DNA from: Hemileia vastatrix
Taxonomy: Eukaryota > Basidiomycota > Pucciniomycetes > Pucciniales > Zaghouaniaceae
Assembly: GCA_030280995.1 (NCBI GenBank)
Contig: JASXTE010000010.1
Location: 25,607,823 to 25,671,822 of the forward strand
Direction of reading: 5' to 3'
Length of the DNA: 64,000 bases
Below the pieces are notes generated by a model. That model was not told the origin of the DNA. It worked only from the letters and a program-made list of their open reading frames with translations, and made no database searches. Below, one piece after another: positions 34,874 to 45,203 of the stretch. Position numbers and translations under genes: made by a program. How positions within the stretch are numbered: position 1 is the first letter of the stretch; every line of letters starts with the position of its first letter.

Positions 34874-35171
34874 TTATATTCTTTTTATTAGTAATAAAAA
34901 TCTAATTAAAATTTTATATAACAATTTAAAGGTTGCTTTAAGTCTGATAGTAATTATTTTGGTTGCCGCGCAGAACTCTTACTTAAAATAATATTAATAT
35001 TAATAAAACCAAGTTGTTGTCACCTCCCAGCTCACTTATCGTTGTTTTTCTCTCAATAAATTAAATAATTCTATTAAATTTTATTTTTTTTATTACCCAT
35101 ACCTTTTTTCCTCCTTCTCCTCCTCTCATTCCTCCTTCCATTTTCCCCTTCTTCTAGACGACCAGCCGACA
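34874..35171 (+). repeat. Gypsy-B 5' LTR of G5, 3' end only
   Basis: The last 298 bases of the LTR, ending CAGCCGACA. The U3 and TATA region are missing, replaced by the C2b LTR, so G5 has no promoter of its own on this side. Confidence 0.93.
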
Positions 35172-35872
35172 ACTGAGGGCCTTTCCAAACGACGACGACG
35201 ATCGAAGCCTGGCGACGAACGACAAAACGCACGGACCACCTAGCAAAACGAAACTTTTGCCGCGACTGTGTTTCGAACTTGGGTTCGACATATTAGGTTT
35301 ATATAGTATTAATTTTTATATTATTTTGAAGTGATTTCTCGATCACTATAGTAAGTTCACCTTTGCGCCTCTCACTCATAATACTATATTTTTATTGCAA
35401 TAACAGTGATTGTGGCTTAATTGCTGATTCACTGAGTGTAAGTGTTCATTTTTTTTACAAAAATTTTTTTTTTTCCTAGTTGACCAATATAGAGTGTTAA
35501 ATCCTCTTAGTCCTAGAAGAATTAACAATATTATTAATACAAATTGAATTATTAATTTAATTTTTTTTATTATTAATTATTGTTAATTTTTGGTTGACTT
35601 AAAAGTACATTGTGCTTAGTCCCAGTATATATTGCCATATTTAATATTGGTAATTAATTGGTTGAATTAACTAACTTGTTATTCCCAATTTAAACTTGCA
35701 ATCCATTTTTTTTTTTTAAAAATTGATTTTTTAATTATTACTTTATATTGAAAGTTAATTTTTCTATAATTTAATTAATTAAAAAATTTTTTTATATTAT
35801 TTGGAGCAAATTATTGACTGACTTTGATTAATTTTTTAAAGTACAAAGTAAAATATTTATCTTCCCACTAGT
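35172..35872 (+). other. Gypsy-B untranslated leader of G5
   Basis: 701 bases starting ACTGAGGGCC, with no tRNA-like primer-binding site recognised. It is AT-rich toward gag. No ORF of note is seen. Confidence 0.75.
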
Positions 35873-36554
35873 ATGTCCAACAATTTGTCAGAAAAAATGG
35901 ATAACATGCAAGTGGATGAGATAGAAATTGACTATGATGCTGACACTGTAAGTTCTTCTAAAGTTGGTCATAAAAAATCTTATGCTAACACAAAGAATTC
36001 TCATACTACAGGATGTGGAAATGACAGGAAATGCAAACAAACCAAACCCCCTTCCCCCAGTACCACAGAAGGAAGTAAAGCCTCTAGTGCCTCAAGAAGG
36101 TCTTCCAAAAGGCTTCAAAATAAAAAAGCTTCCTCTGCCACAACAAATCAGCAACCTCTCCAGTCATATAAAAGAGTTGAAGACAGAAAATATGACGTAC
36201 AAAGCAAAGGTAGACACATTGTGGGACCAGGTCCAAGAACTCAGGAACCAGATTCAGGCCCAGGCCCCTCCTCAATTGCCTCCCAATCAGCTTCAACTTC
36301 AGGCTCAACCTTCACAGCCACCCAGCTCAACCATCCAAAATCCAAGTACTATGGAAGTAGAGCAATGGAAATGGGATTATCTAATGAGTCACTACCAACA
36401 GAATGTGCAACACCCTCCTCATCATCAGCCTGGCCCATCCAGAACACCCAATTTCCATCCACCTCCTCATCCCTACCAACAAAGCAGGAGAAAGAAGGCC
36501 CAAGCACAATCCCAAACCCAGTCCCAGGGGAAGTTTCCTCCTCTGCCATGGTAA
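35873..36554 (+). CDS. Predicted spliced ORF1 of G5
   Basis: Exon 1 is 35873-35947, the 64-nt intron 35948-36011 (GTAAGT, GCTAAC, ACAG) and exon 2 36012-36554. The 205-residue product has an acidic N-terminus, a coiled coil, a Pro/Gln-rich part and a C-terminal basic stretch. Against G1, I count about 19 substitutions in exon 2 by hand. About 9 change this protein, while about 13 codons change in the overlapping unspliced frame. The stop at 36552-36554 overlaps ATG 36548-36550 of the Gag-Pol frame. Confidence 0.5.
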
Positions 36555-38754
36555 GTAATTTGGTTGATAGTCACTTGGGTATGTTTTCTAATAAATCTTC
36601 TTCTGCAGGTAATATTATTGAACATGGTGAAAGAACAGTTAAACCTGTTAAAAGACAGCTTCCTGTAACTAGTAGCCCTATTGATGTAATTAGCAAATTG
36701 TCATTTGATGAACCTTTACATTTAACTTCTACATCTTTAATTAATCCTTCTCTTGCAATTAAAAATGATTCTGTTCCCCCTGAAATCTATAACTTAATTG
36801 AAAAAACTTCTGAGGAAATTTTGAAAGATACCCTTGATTTTAATATTGTGAAAGACAAACATGTGAGAGATGTGTTAATCCATGAAAATGATAGATTAAA
36901 TAATTTACACTTGCAATGTAGAGTGAGTTCTTCTGTACAAGATACAGCTTATTTAAAAATCAAAGAAACCTTAAATATTGTTCTTAGTCAACAAAAACAA
37001 ATAAGAAGTGACCATAGAGCTATCTCAGATAGAAATATCAGTCTGCATAAAACATTGAGTGAATTGAAACCCCTTATTGAGGAAAATTATTCATTCAAAA
37101 ATGAAATAAAATCTCTACAAAATGAGTTGAAGAAACTAAAAAATGACTTCCATGCACTAAGTACCAAACACTCAGTTTCTGAGGACAGAAATGTTCTATC
37201 TCTTGCAAAAGTGAATGACCAGATGTCTGAAATTCCAAGAATAAGAAACTATGTGTCTGACCTACAAGAAAAGTTCTCAACCTTAACCATCAATAATGAT
37301 TTAAATGAGATTTCTGCCAGTAAGCTGCATAAAAATAAAGGGAAAAAACCTGAACAAAGTTCATCCTTTCTTCCTCATATTTCAACCATTAAACAAACTG
37401 ACAATGAGTCTGAAAAATCTTTTGCCACTAGCAAAAAATCTTGTGATGGTCATGCACCAGCTGTTTCTGTAAATAATGAAATTTCTGAACACCTGGCTAA
37501 ACTTCAGGAATTATTACTAATGAATAATTCAAATCAAAAAGTGGACCATCCCAGTAGTCAGAAAAATTGGCCTAAGTTAGACCAATATCCTACCTTTGAT
37601 GGTGATTCTTCCTCTGATTGGCAACACTTTATCCAAAGAATTGATAATTTAAAGAGATCTTATAAACTACCTGATGAGGAAATTGTTTCTAAGCTAATTT
37701 CTTTATTTTCCAATGTAGCCTTGATGTGGTATGAATCTGTCCTCTTAGATAACAATCATTATACATGGAATGATTGGAAATCCTTGATTGAGAATCAGTT
37801 TGGTGGTTCAAAATTCAGGTTAGCTCAGCAAAGACTGTATGAGAATACTAGATATGTATCCTCCTCTGTTGAAAAGCCCATTGTTTTTCTGATGAAAATA
37901 ACTAAAATCCTTAGAGCAATTGATCCAAAGATGGATTATGATATTTGGAGAGATAAAATCTTGTATAAATTACCAAATTCTCTTAGGGATTTGATTGTTG
38001 CTAGAACTGAGCATGTAAGGGAAAATTCTTCTTTCATTAATATCTGTAATGAAGTACTACTCAACCATAGATATGAACCAAAGAATTACCTTAGTAAATC
38101 TTATAATGATCAGAATAAACCTTCTATAAAGCTCCCAGAAAAATCTGGTAAACCCTCTGCCCCAGTTGCACCTAGAAAATATGCAACAAGTACTTGTTAT
38201 AAATGTAACAAACCGTGGCAAAAGGGTCATGTTTGTGACAAGAAAATTCATCTTGTTGAACAAAATGAAGACACTGATGAAGTTGAACTTGATGTCAATT
38301 CTTCCAGTGACTGTGAAAGTAATATCTCCTATGACAATGAATCTATTAAAGATGTTTTAATGTTGGAACATGATGTCAATTATTTAAATAATATATCTGA
38401 AGATTGTGTATTGAATTTATCTTCAGTAGAAAATGCTGAGATAATTAAAGATATTACTAACAATTCTATTCCTATATCCTCTTTAAAGGCACCTGTTATC
38501 ATTAATGGTAAAAATGTTGATGTAGTTCTTGATTCTGGTGCTGGAGGAAGTGTAGTATCTGAAAAAGCTTTGGCTTCAGTGGATAAGGAATATTTGAGTA
38601 AATTATTACCTATAACTTCTGAAAAATGGAGAGGGTATGGTTCTACCTTATTTCCTATTGGCAAATACAAAACCTCTGTATTCTTCAAATATAATGGTGG
38701 TTTTGTCAGAGCTATTTGTGAGTTTGTTGTCATGAAAAATGATAATTTGAGCAA
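35873..38754 (+). pseudogene. Gypsy-B Gag and protease of G5, cut by C6
   Basis: Open from ATG 35873 through Gag to the protease. An alternative start is ATG 36548 in GCCATGG context. A coiled-coil region is followed by the capsid-like domain (YPTFDGDSSSDWQHF), the zinc knuckle CYKCNKPWQKGHVC at 38195-38236 and protease DSGAGGSVVSE at about 38531. C6 inserted after codon Ser-Asn (AGCAA TSD 38750-38754), within the protease domain. The frame would otherwise continue in phase at 45204. As it stands the ORF runs into the Copia LTR and stops with VEISASNT at 38782. Confidence 0.92.
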
Positions 38755-39095
38755 TGTTGAAATTTCTGCCTCTAATACCTGACCCATTCCTTACTCCAGC
38801 TTCTTACCATCGTCTCAAGTCATTCTCCTTGCTCATATCCTCTTTTCCTGACCTTTTCCGCCGAGGAACTTCAAAGATACGAGCTCCAGCATCAAGAACA
38901 ACATTTCTTTCCCACCCGGAGTCAATGTATTGATTCTGGACCTCGAGGACGTGTTTCTTTACCTGGAGTGTGAATCTTTTCCCCGGCTGGGAACTTTTTC
39001 CTTGGATGTGAACCTGTCTCTTTTTCTGTATTGTAGTTTAGTAGTTTTGTCGACGTTGTGTTAGTTTCTATTGTTTTGGATGGTGGACTTTGTCA

Positions 39096-39101
39096 TATAA
39101 T
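39096..39101 (+). promoter_or_regulatory. TATA-like element of the Copia-A LTR
   Basis: TATAAT in GTCATATAATGAGCC, conserved in all complete Copia-A LTRs (for example 59234-59239). It sits 37 bases upstream of the start of the duplicated unit X, so the expected transcript start falls close to the start of X. Function is inferred from position. Confidence 0.5.
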
Positions 39102-39266
39102 GAGCCCTCTCTTTGCCATTTCCGTTTTCCCCATCCAAATCTTTTTCTTTCTCTTTCTCTCTATTCTCTTTATCCCTTCCACTGCTTCTTCCTGTCCACT
39201 GCTTTCCCTTTTGGCCGCATCTGACAGTCTTTGCACTGTGTGGGGAGAATAGAGTCTTTTGTCCAG

Positions 39267-39348
39267 GTTCTTTCCTTTTCTTTTCTGTTATCTTTTCTCT
39301 GATTCTTTTAGTCCTAACCACAGCAGCTCACACTTGTGTCCCTTATAG
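39267..39348 (+). other. 82-nt intron-like segment in the Copia-A LTR
   Basis: It begins GTTCTT, is pyrimidine-rich, has CTAAC at 39314-39318 (branch A 31 nt before the end) and ends TATAG. The size and branch site suit a fungal spliceosomal intron; the donor is weak. It is precisely absent from the downstream duplicate in the same LTR. It is present once in every Copia-A LTR that spans the region, including the short form. Confidence 0.6.
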
Positions 39349-39829
39349 TTTTAGCACACGCTTTGTTGTAGTTACTTGTTGTTGTAAGGTGCACAGTTGC
39401 TGATTGACCTGTGTTTAGGTATGTTTGTTTTTTGCAATGAAATCCAAATCTTTTTCTTTCTCTTTCTCTCTATTCTCTTTATCCCTTCCACTGCTTCTTC
39501 CTGTCCACTGCTTTCCCTTTTGGCCGCATCTGACAGTCTTTGCACTGTGTGGGGAGAATAGAGTCTTTTGTCCAGTTTTAGCACACGCTTTGTTGTAGTT
39601 ACTTGTTGTTGTAAGGTGCACAGTTGCTGATTGACCTGTGTTTAGCTTTCCTCTGTGCTAAAACTTCTACAGGTTATGGGCCCAGTTGCCTAAAGCACCT
39701 CTCTCAAGAATACTTACAACAAAACCGCTTACTGGACAATAAAACAGCCTTTTCTCTCAGATTTTGGATCATCCTCTTCACATCTCATCTTCTTTCTCTC
39801 CAAATCTTTGCTGTTGACTCGACCAAATC

Positions 39830-42800
39830 ATGGCCTCCAATCAGGATTCAAGTAAGGTTATGGTCACCCCTCTCACTGACGAATCCTATGACACTTGGGA
39901 ACACATTATGCGTCTTCACTTTGAAGTTCTGGATCTTTTTGGCATTGTTTCTGGACATGTTCCTGCCCCTGTTCCTCACAATGATGGTTCACCTTCAGAC
40001 GCTGAAATCAAAGCTCAACTTGCTCTATGGATCAAAAATGACACCAGGTGCAGGTATGAAATCATTACCAGATTGGATGATGTTAACAAGAAGCTGGTCA
40101 ATACTTGCCACACCTCTGCTCAAATGTGGTCAGTTCTTGCAAGAAGACACGCCAGCAATAAAGTTGGATCACGGATTTCTCACTTTCTCTCTATGGTTAC
40201 TCTTTCTCTTTCTGAAGGAGGAGACCCCAAAACTCATGTTGATGCATTCAAAGGCATTAACTTCCATATGATCCGCTCTGGGCTCATCATTCCCCAGGAA
40301 ATTCTCATTTATCTCTTCTTTGCCACTCTTCCACCCTCCTTCAAACATTGGCGTGGTTTGCTCACCAGAGACAGACAGGAAATTGATCACCTGCATCTGG
40401 ATGATGTTTTATCTTCTTTCCTGGATTACGCTGCTGATGACAAAGTTGTGGATGAATTTCACAATGCTATGTCAAATGTCAATGCTCACTCTGCCTCAGC
40501 CAAATCATCAAAATCATCCAAATCCAAGGCACGCAGCAAACTCTCATGTTCTGTTCATGGTCAAAATGTTGGACATGATGACAATCATTGCTTTGTTCAA
40601 CATCCTGAACTGCGTCCCAAGAAGAACCAAGCCAACTCAGCTGCCCCATCAAAGGACAATTCCAACAAAGCAACTCCTGTTCCCCCTCCTCAGGAAGAAC
40701 AACCTGATGCCACGGCCAATTGTGCTTTTGTCTTCCCTTCTGATGAAGAATTTCTTTTTACAGCTGTTGCCTGCTTGTCTGAAAAATCAAATTCTGACTG
40801 CATTATCAACGCTTCTGCTTCCATGGCTTCTCATTCCTCAAACCTTTCTCCAATTATTGATTCTGGGGCCAGCTGTCATATGTTTAACAACAGAGACAGT
40901 TTCATCAGCTTTCAACCTGTCAACATTCGAATTCAACTTGCTGGTATTGGGAAATCAATCTATGCAACTGGAAAAGGAACTGTTGCTGCTTCTGGAGGAA
41001 TGGAAGGAAAAGTTTTCTTTTCTGATGCTCTTTATGTCCCTGATCTTGGAAGGAATCTCATCTCCCTGGGACGTCTTTGGAGAACTGGTTGTCTTCTCAT
41101 TCCTGCACCAGTTAATCCTACATCAAACTTCATTATTTCACGTAATGGAAAGAATTATATGGGAGGAGTCATCTCCAATTCATTATTTGAAGTTTCTGTG
41201 GTTCCACAAGGCATGTCTCCCCCTAATTCCTCAGCTCTCTATGCAAAAGCTTCAAGTCAGTCTCTAACTCTTTGGCACAACAGATTAGGACATCCATACG
41301 CCCCATATATTCAAAAACTTTTTAATGGAATGGCATCTGATGTATCTAGTTCTAGTTTGTCTGATTCTGAAATGCATTTTTGTGAACCGTGTGTGTTGGG
41401 TAAACAAACCCATGCTTCCTTTCCTGGCCAGTTGCCTGTTGCCAAAAATCCTCTTGAAGTTATCCACACGGATTTATCTGGGAAAATTCAGCCTCCTTCT
41501 TTTGATGGTTCTCAGTATTACCTTAAGTTCACTGATCAGGCCACTTCATACCGTCATGTTTACCTTCTTTCCTCAAAAGCCCAAGTATTCAAATATTTCT
41601 TGGAATATAAGGCATCTGTAGAGCTGCAATCTGGCTTCAAAATCAAAAAGCTTGTTTGTGACGGTGGTGGTGAGTATATCAACTCTAGTCTGGTCAACTT
41701 TCTTAAACAACATGGCATTGCTCTTCAAGTTACGGCTCCTTACACTCCCCAACAAAATCCAATTTCTGAGAGAGGAAACCGTATTACCACTGAAAAATCC
41801 AAAACCATGATGTTTCATTCTAATGCACCAATTCACTTATGGTCTGAAGCAGTTAAAACAGCAGTATATCTTGAAAACAGATTACCAACCAAAGCTCTTC
41901 AAAACAAATCAACTCCTTTTGAAGCCTGGAATAAATCCAAACCCAGAGTTTCACACCTCAGAGTTTTTGGTTGTGCTTGCTATGCTTTTCTTGATAAACA
42001 TCAACGTCCTGGAAAGTTTTCAGCTAATGCCAGAAAGTGTGTCATGCTTGGATATGAAGTTGGAACAACAAATTATCGTGTTTGGGATCTTGAGCTTAAA
42101 AAGATTGTTATTGCCAAATCTGTGGCCTTCAATGAAAATTTCTTCCCCTTTCTTGACTCCAGATTTAAGCGCCCTCAATGGTCACAACTGATGAAGCAAA
42201 TTCCAGATCAAATTCATGACAGTCAACCACTTCTAACACCTGGACTTTCCTTTTCTCCAGCTCAATCTCCTTCTGAGTCTCCAACTCCTGATCCATCCTC
42301 AGGAAACATTTCTGATTCACATTCTGAAGATAATTCTCCTTCTTCTTCTTCTTCCTCTGATTTTCACATGTCAGGCACACCTTCCAATTCAACTCCTTGT
42401 CCTTCACCTGGCCACTTAACAAGATTACCTCATTCCAATGTCCCAGATGAAGAAGGTTCCAGTCAATCTGATCCATCATATTCATCAATTGAGCCAGACA
42501 ATCCAGCAGATCCTGATTATGTTCCCTCATCACAATCCCCCAGTTATTCTGACAACTCTTCAGCTGAAACATCCACTCCTGAACATTTACGTCAGATTTA
42601 TTATGATCATTATCAACATGATTCCTACTCTGATTCTCCTGATCCTCTTGGGTTATATGCAGCAAATGCCTTTGCTTTCTCTCTAGAAGCTCCCTTGCTA
42701 GCTCATGAAATTCCTGAACCCCAGTGTTATAAGCAAGCAATCTATTCCAAATATTCAGCAGAATGGGCAGAGGCTGTGAAACATGAACATCAAGCACTTC

Positions 42801-44314
42801 AGCGTTGTAACACTTGGAAAATTGTCCCCAGGCCTGAAAAAGCTAATGTAATTGGCTGCAGGTGGGTTTTCAGGGTTAAACCTAATGCTGATGGTGGTGT
42901 TTCCAAGTTCAAAGCCCGTTGTGTAGCAAAAGGATATTCTCAAATCCTAGGAATAGATTTTCATGAAACTTTTGCACCCACTGGACGGATCACTTCTCTC
43001 AGGACCATTCTTTCTTTAGCAGCTTATTTTGACTGGGATGTTCATCAAATGGATGTAGTGGCAGCTTTTCTCCAGGGAAACTTAAATGAAACTGTTTATA
43101 TGGAACAGCCTGAAGGAACACTAACTGCTGGAAATGAAGGCAAAGTTTGCCAATTGTTGCGTCCTCTTTATGGCATCAAACAAGCTCCCTTTTGCTGGAA
43201 TTCACGTATAAATGACTACTTGTGCAAGCTCAACTTCTCCCCCCTTAAGTGTGATCAGTGTGTGTATGTTTGGAGAAACAAATCACAAATCTGTATCATT
43301 TATCTTCATGTTGATGATATGGTCATTACTGGTAATCATTTTCTTTGGTTCAAAGACAAAATCAAAACTGAATTTGAGATGGATGATCTTGGTCCTGCCA
43401 CTTGGATTTTGGGAATGCGTCTCACCAGGAACAGAACAGCACGTACTCTTTCTTTATCACAAGATTCTTATGCTGAAAAAGTTTTGTCCAACTGGAATAT
43501 GGCCAACTGCAATCCCTGTCTTACTCCCTTATCCCCAAATGATTATCCTGTCAAAGCAACCAGTGAAGAAATTGCTGAATTCAATGCTCTAAAAATCAAT
43601 TACCGCTCTGCTATTGGTGCACTCAACTATTTGTCAGTTGCAACAAGACCTGATCTCTCTTTTGCAGTTGGTGCATTATCTCAACATCTCATTGAACCAG
43701 GCATCAAACACTGGCTTGCTGTCAAACACACTTTCAGATATCTGCGTGCCACTTCATCATCATCTCTCACTTTTGGAGGAAAATGCCCAATTCCAAATCA
43801 TCCATCACTCTGTCCTCTTATTTACTCTGACACTGATTATGCTGGGGATCCTGATACCAGGCGCTCAACTGGAGGGTATGTTGCCATACTCAATGGAGGA
43901 GCTATTTCCTGGAGTTCTAAAAAGCAGCAAGTTGTCACTATCTCTAGTACTGAGGCTGAGTTCAGAGGCATTGTGGATGCTGGATGTGAAGCAATTTGGC
44001 TGACTAAATTACTTACTTCCTTCAATATTCCTAAATCACCTTCACCTTTAATCCTTGCTGACAATGCCAGTTCCATTTCACAATGCAAGGATTCACTCAG
44101 ATACCGTCAAAGATCAAAACATGTGGACACTCAACTTTGTTGGATTACTGAAAGCATCAACAAAAATCATTTTCAGCTTCAACACATTTCAACTGAACAC
44201 ATGGTAGCTGATCTTCTTACAAAATCTTTGGGAAAAGTCAAGCTGTCTTATCTCCTCAAACTCATGGGTCTGATATTAAGGGGGGGTGTTGAAATTTCTG
44301 CCTCTAATACCTGA
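39830..44314 (+). CDS. Copia-A Gag-Pol polyprotein, intact (C6)
   Basis: 1,494 residues with the same domain order and all catalytic residues as C3: protease D344, integrase D548/D611/E647, RT D1075 and the VDD motif, RNase H D1334/E1375/D1411. ATG 39830 is the first start after the PBS leader in this frame and is shared by all copies. The Ser/Pro/Asp-rich linker at about 790-915 separates integrase from RT. The stop TGA lies 28 bases into the 3' LTR. A single polyprotein implies that Gag excess must come from something other than frameshifting, such as processing or a subgenomic RNA; no such signal was identified. Confidence 0.97.
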   Translation: MASNQDSSKVMVTPLTDESYDTWEHIMRLHFEVLDLFGIVSGHVPAPVPHNDGSPSDAEIKAQLALWIKNDTRCRYEIITRLDDVNKKLVNTCHTSAQMWSVLARRHASNKVGSRISHFLSMVTLSLSEGGDPKTHVDAFKGINFHMIRSGLIIPQEILIYLFFATLPPSFKHWRGLLTRDRQEIDHLHLDDVLSSFLDYAADDKVVDEFHNAMSNVNAHSASAKSSKSSKSKARSKLSCSVHGQNVGHDDNHCFVQHPELRPKKNQANSAAPSKDNSNKATPVPPPQEEQPDATANCAFVFPSDEEFLFTAVACLSEKSNSDCIINASASMASHSSNLSPIIDSGASCHMFNNRDSFISFQPVNIRIQLAGIGKSIYATGKGTVAASGGMEGKVFFSDALYVPDLGRNLISLGRLWRTGCLLIPAPVNPTSNFIISRNGKNYMGGVISNSLFEVSVVPQGMSPPNSSALYAKASSQSLTLWHNRLGHPYAPYIQKLFNGMASDVSSSSLSDSEMHFCEPCVLGKQTHASFPGQLPVAKNPLEVIHTDLSGKIQPPSFDGSQYYLKFTDQATSYRHVYLLSSKAQVFKYFLEYKASVELQSGFKIKKLVCDGGGEYINSSLVNFLKQHGIALQVTAPYTPQQNPISERGNRITTEKSKTMMFHSNAPIHLWSEAVKTAVYLENRLPTKALQNKSTPFEAWNKSKPRVSHLRVFGCACYAFLDKHQRPGKFSANARKCVMLGYEVGTTNYRVWDLELKKIVIAKSVAFNENFFPFLDSRFKRPQWSQLMKQIPDQIHDSQPLLTPGLSFSPAQSPSESPTPDPSSGNISDSHSEDNSPSSSSSSDFHMSGTPSNSTPCPSPGHLTRLPHSNVPDEEGSSQSDPSYSSIEPDNPADPDYVPSSQSPSYSDNSSAETSTPEHLRQIYYDHYQHDSYSDSPDPLGLYAANAFAFSLEAPLLAHEIPEPQCYKQAIYSKYSAEWAEAVKHEHQALQRCNTWKIVPRPEKANVIGCRWVFRVKPNADGGVSKFKARCVAKGYSQILGIDFHETFAPTGRITSLRTILSLAAYFDWDVHQMDVVAAFLQGNLNETVYMEQPEGTLTAGNEGKVCQLLRPLYGIKQAPFCWNSRINDYLCKLNFSPLKCDQCVYVWRNKSQICIIYLHVDDMVITGNHFLWFKDKIKTEFEMDDLGPATWILGMRLTRNRTARTLSLSQDSYAEKVLSNWNMANCNPCLTPLSPNDYPVKATSEEIAEFNALKINYRSAIGALNYLSVATRPDLSFAVGALSQHLIEPGIKHWLAVKHTFRYLRATSSSSLTFGGKCPIPNHPSLCPLIYSDTDYAGDPDTRRSTGGYVAILNGGAISWSSKKQQVVTISSTEAEFRGIVDAGCEAIWLTKLLTSFNIPKSPSPLILADNASSISQCKDSLRYRQRSKHVDTQLCWITESINKNHFQLQHISTEHMVADLLTKSLGKVKLSYLLKLMGLILRGGVEISASNT
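44278..44286 (+). other. Polypurine tract of C6, inside the ORF
   Basis: AAGGGGGGG immediately before the 3' LTR. It is translated as part of LRGG near the polyprotein C-terminus. Confidence 0.8.
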
Positions 44315-45203
44315 CCCATTCCTTACTCCAGCTTCTTACCATCGTCTCAAGTCATTCTCCTTGCTCATATCCTCTTTTCCTGACCTTTTCCGCCGAGGAA
44401 CTTCAAAGATACGAGCTCCAGCATCAAGAACAACATTTCTTTCCCACCCGGAGTCAATGTATTGATTCTGGACCTCGAGGACGTGTTTCTTTACCTGGAG
44501 TGTGAATCTTTTCCCCGGCTGGGAACTTTTTCCTTGGATGTGAACCTGTCTCTTTTTCTGTATTGTAGTTTAGTAGTTTTGTCGACGTTGTGTTAGTTTC
44601 TATTGTTTTGGATGGTGGACTTTGTCATATAATGAGCCCTCTCTTTGCCATTTCCGTTTTCCCCATCCAAATCTTTTTCTTTCTCTTTCTCTCTATTCTC
44701 TTTATCCCTTCCACTGCTTCTTCCTGTCCACTGCTTTCCCTTTTGGCCGCATCTGACAGTCTTTGCACTGTGTGGGGAGAATAGAGTCTTTTGTCCAGGT
44801 TCTTTCCTTTTCTTTTCTGTTATCTTTTCTCTGATTCTTTTAGTCCTAACCACAGCAGCTCACACTTGTGTCCCTTATAGTTTTAGCACACGCTTTGTTG
44901 TAGTTACTTGTTGTTGTAAGGTGCACAGTTGCTGATTGACCTGTGTTTAGGTATGTTTGTTTTTTGCAATGAAATCCAAATCTTTTTCTTTCTCTTTCTC
45001 TCTATTCTCTTTATCCCTTCCACTGCTTCTTCCTGTCCACTGCTTTCCCTTTTGGCCGCATCTGACAGTCTTTGCACTGTGTGGGGAGAATAGAGTCTTT
45101 TGTCCAGTTTTAGCACACGCTTTGTTGTAGTTACTTGTTGTTGTAAGGTGCACAGTTGCTGATTGACCTGTGTTTAGCTTTCCTCTGTGCTAAAACTTCT
45201 ACA
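44287..45203 (+). repeat. Copia-A 3' LTR of C6
   Basis: 917-bp partner of 38755-39671 with matching private variants. Its last codons (from ATG 45156) are in frame with the Gypsy-B pol that follows. Confidence 0.95.

Larger units (their letters stand above)
38755..39671 (+). repeat. Copia-A 5' LTR of C6 with internal duplication
   Basis: Structure: U3 with TATA-like box (39096-39101); unit X 39133-39266; intron-like segment 39267-39348; unit Y 39349-39418; 23-nt linker 39419-39441 starting GTATGT; second X 39442-39575; second Y 39576-39645; tail 39646-39671. The second X-Y copy (204 nt) lacks exactly the 82-nt segment. The short solo LTR at 7308-7997 has X, the 82-nt segment, Y and tail only. 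Confidence 0.95.
38755..45203 (+). mobile_element. Intact Copia-A element C6 (forward)
   Basis: A complete 6,449-bp element with TSD AGCAA at 38750-38754 and 45204-45208. The two 917-bp LTRs (38755-39671 and 44287-45203) share private variants (GACGTTG, one extra T in the GTTTGTTTTTTGC run), so insertion was recent. The PBS is at 39672-39685 and the polypurine tract at 44278-44286. It has one intact ORF and is a candidate autonomous copy. Confidence 0.97.

Noticed and set aside
39061..39621. Lys/Arg-rich ORFs of 64-96 codons on both strands of every Copia LTR
   Set aside because: They recur only because the LTR recurs. They lie across the pyrimidine-rich promoter and leader region, have low complexity, and frame length changes with single-base differences between copies.
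39624..40271. 215-codon ORF from the LTR end across the leader into gag, in another frame
   Set aside because: It is open in several copies but those are nearly identical in DNA, so openness is not evidence of selection. The composition is Leu/Ser/Phe-rich as expected from a shifted reading of gag.
40320..41267. 315-codon Leu-rich ORF overlapping Copia-A Gag, protease and early integrase
   Set aside because: It is a shifted-frame shadow of the 1,494-codon polyprotein, repeated at the same offset in each copy, with no recognisable domain.
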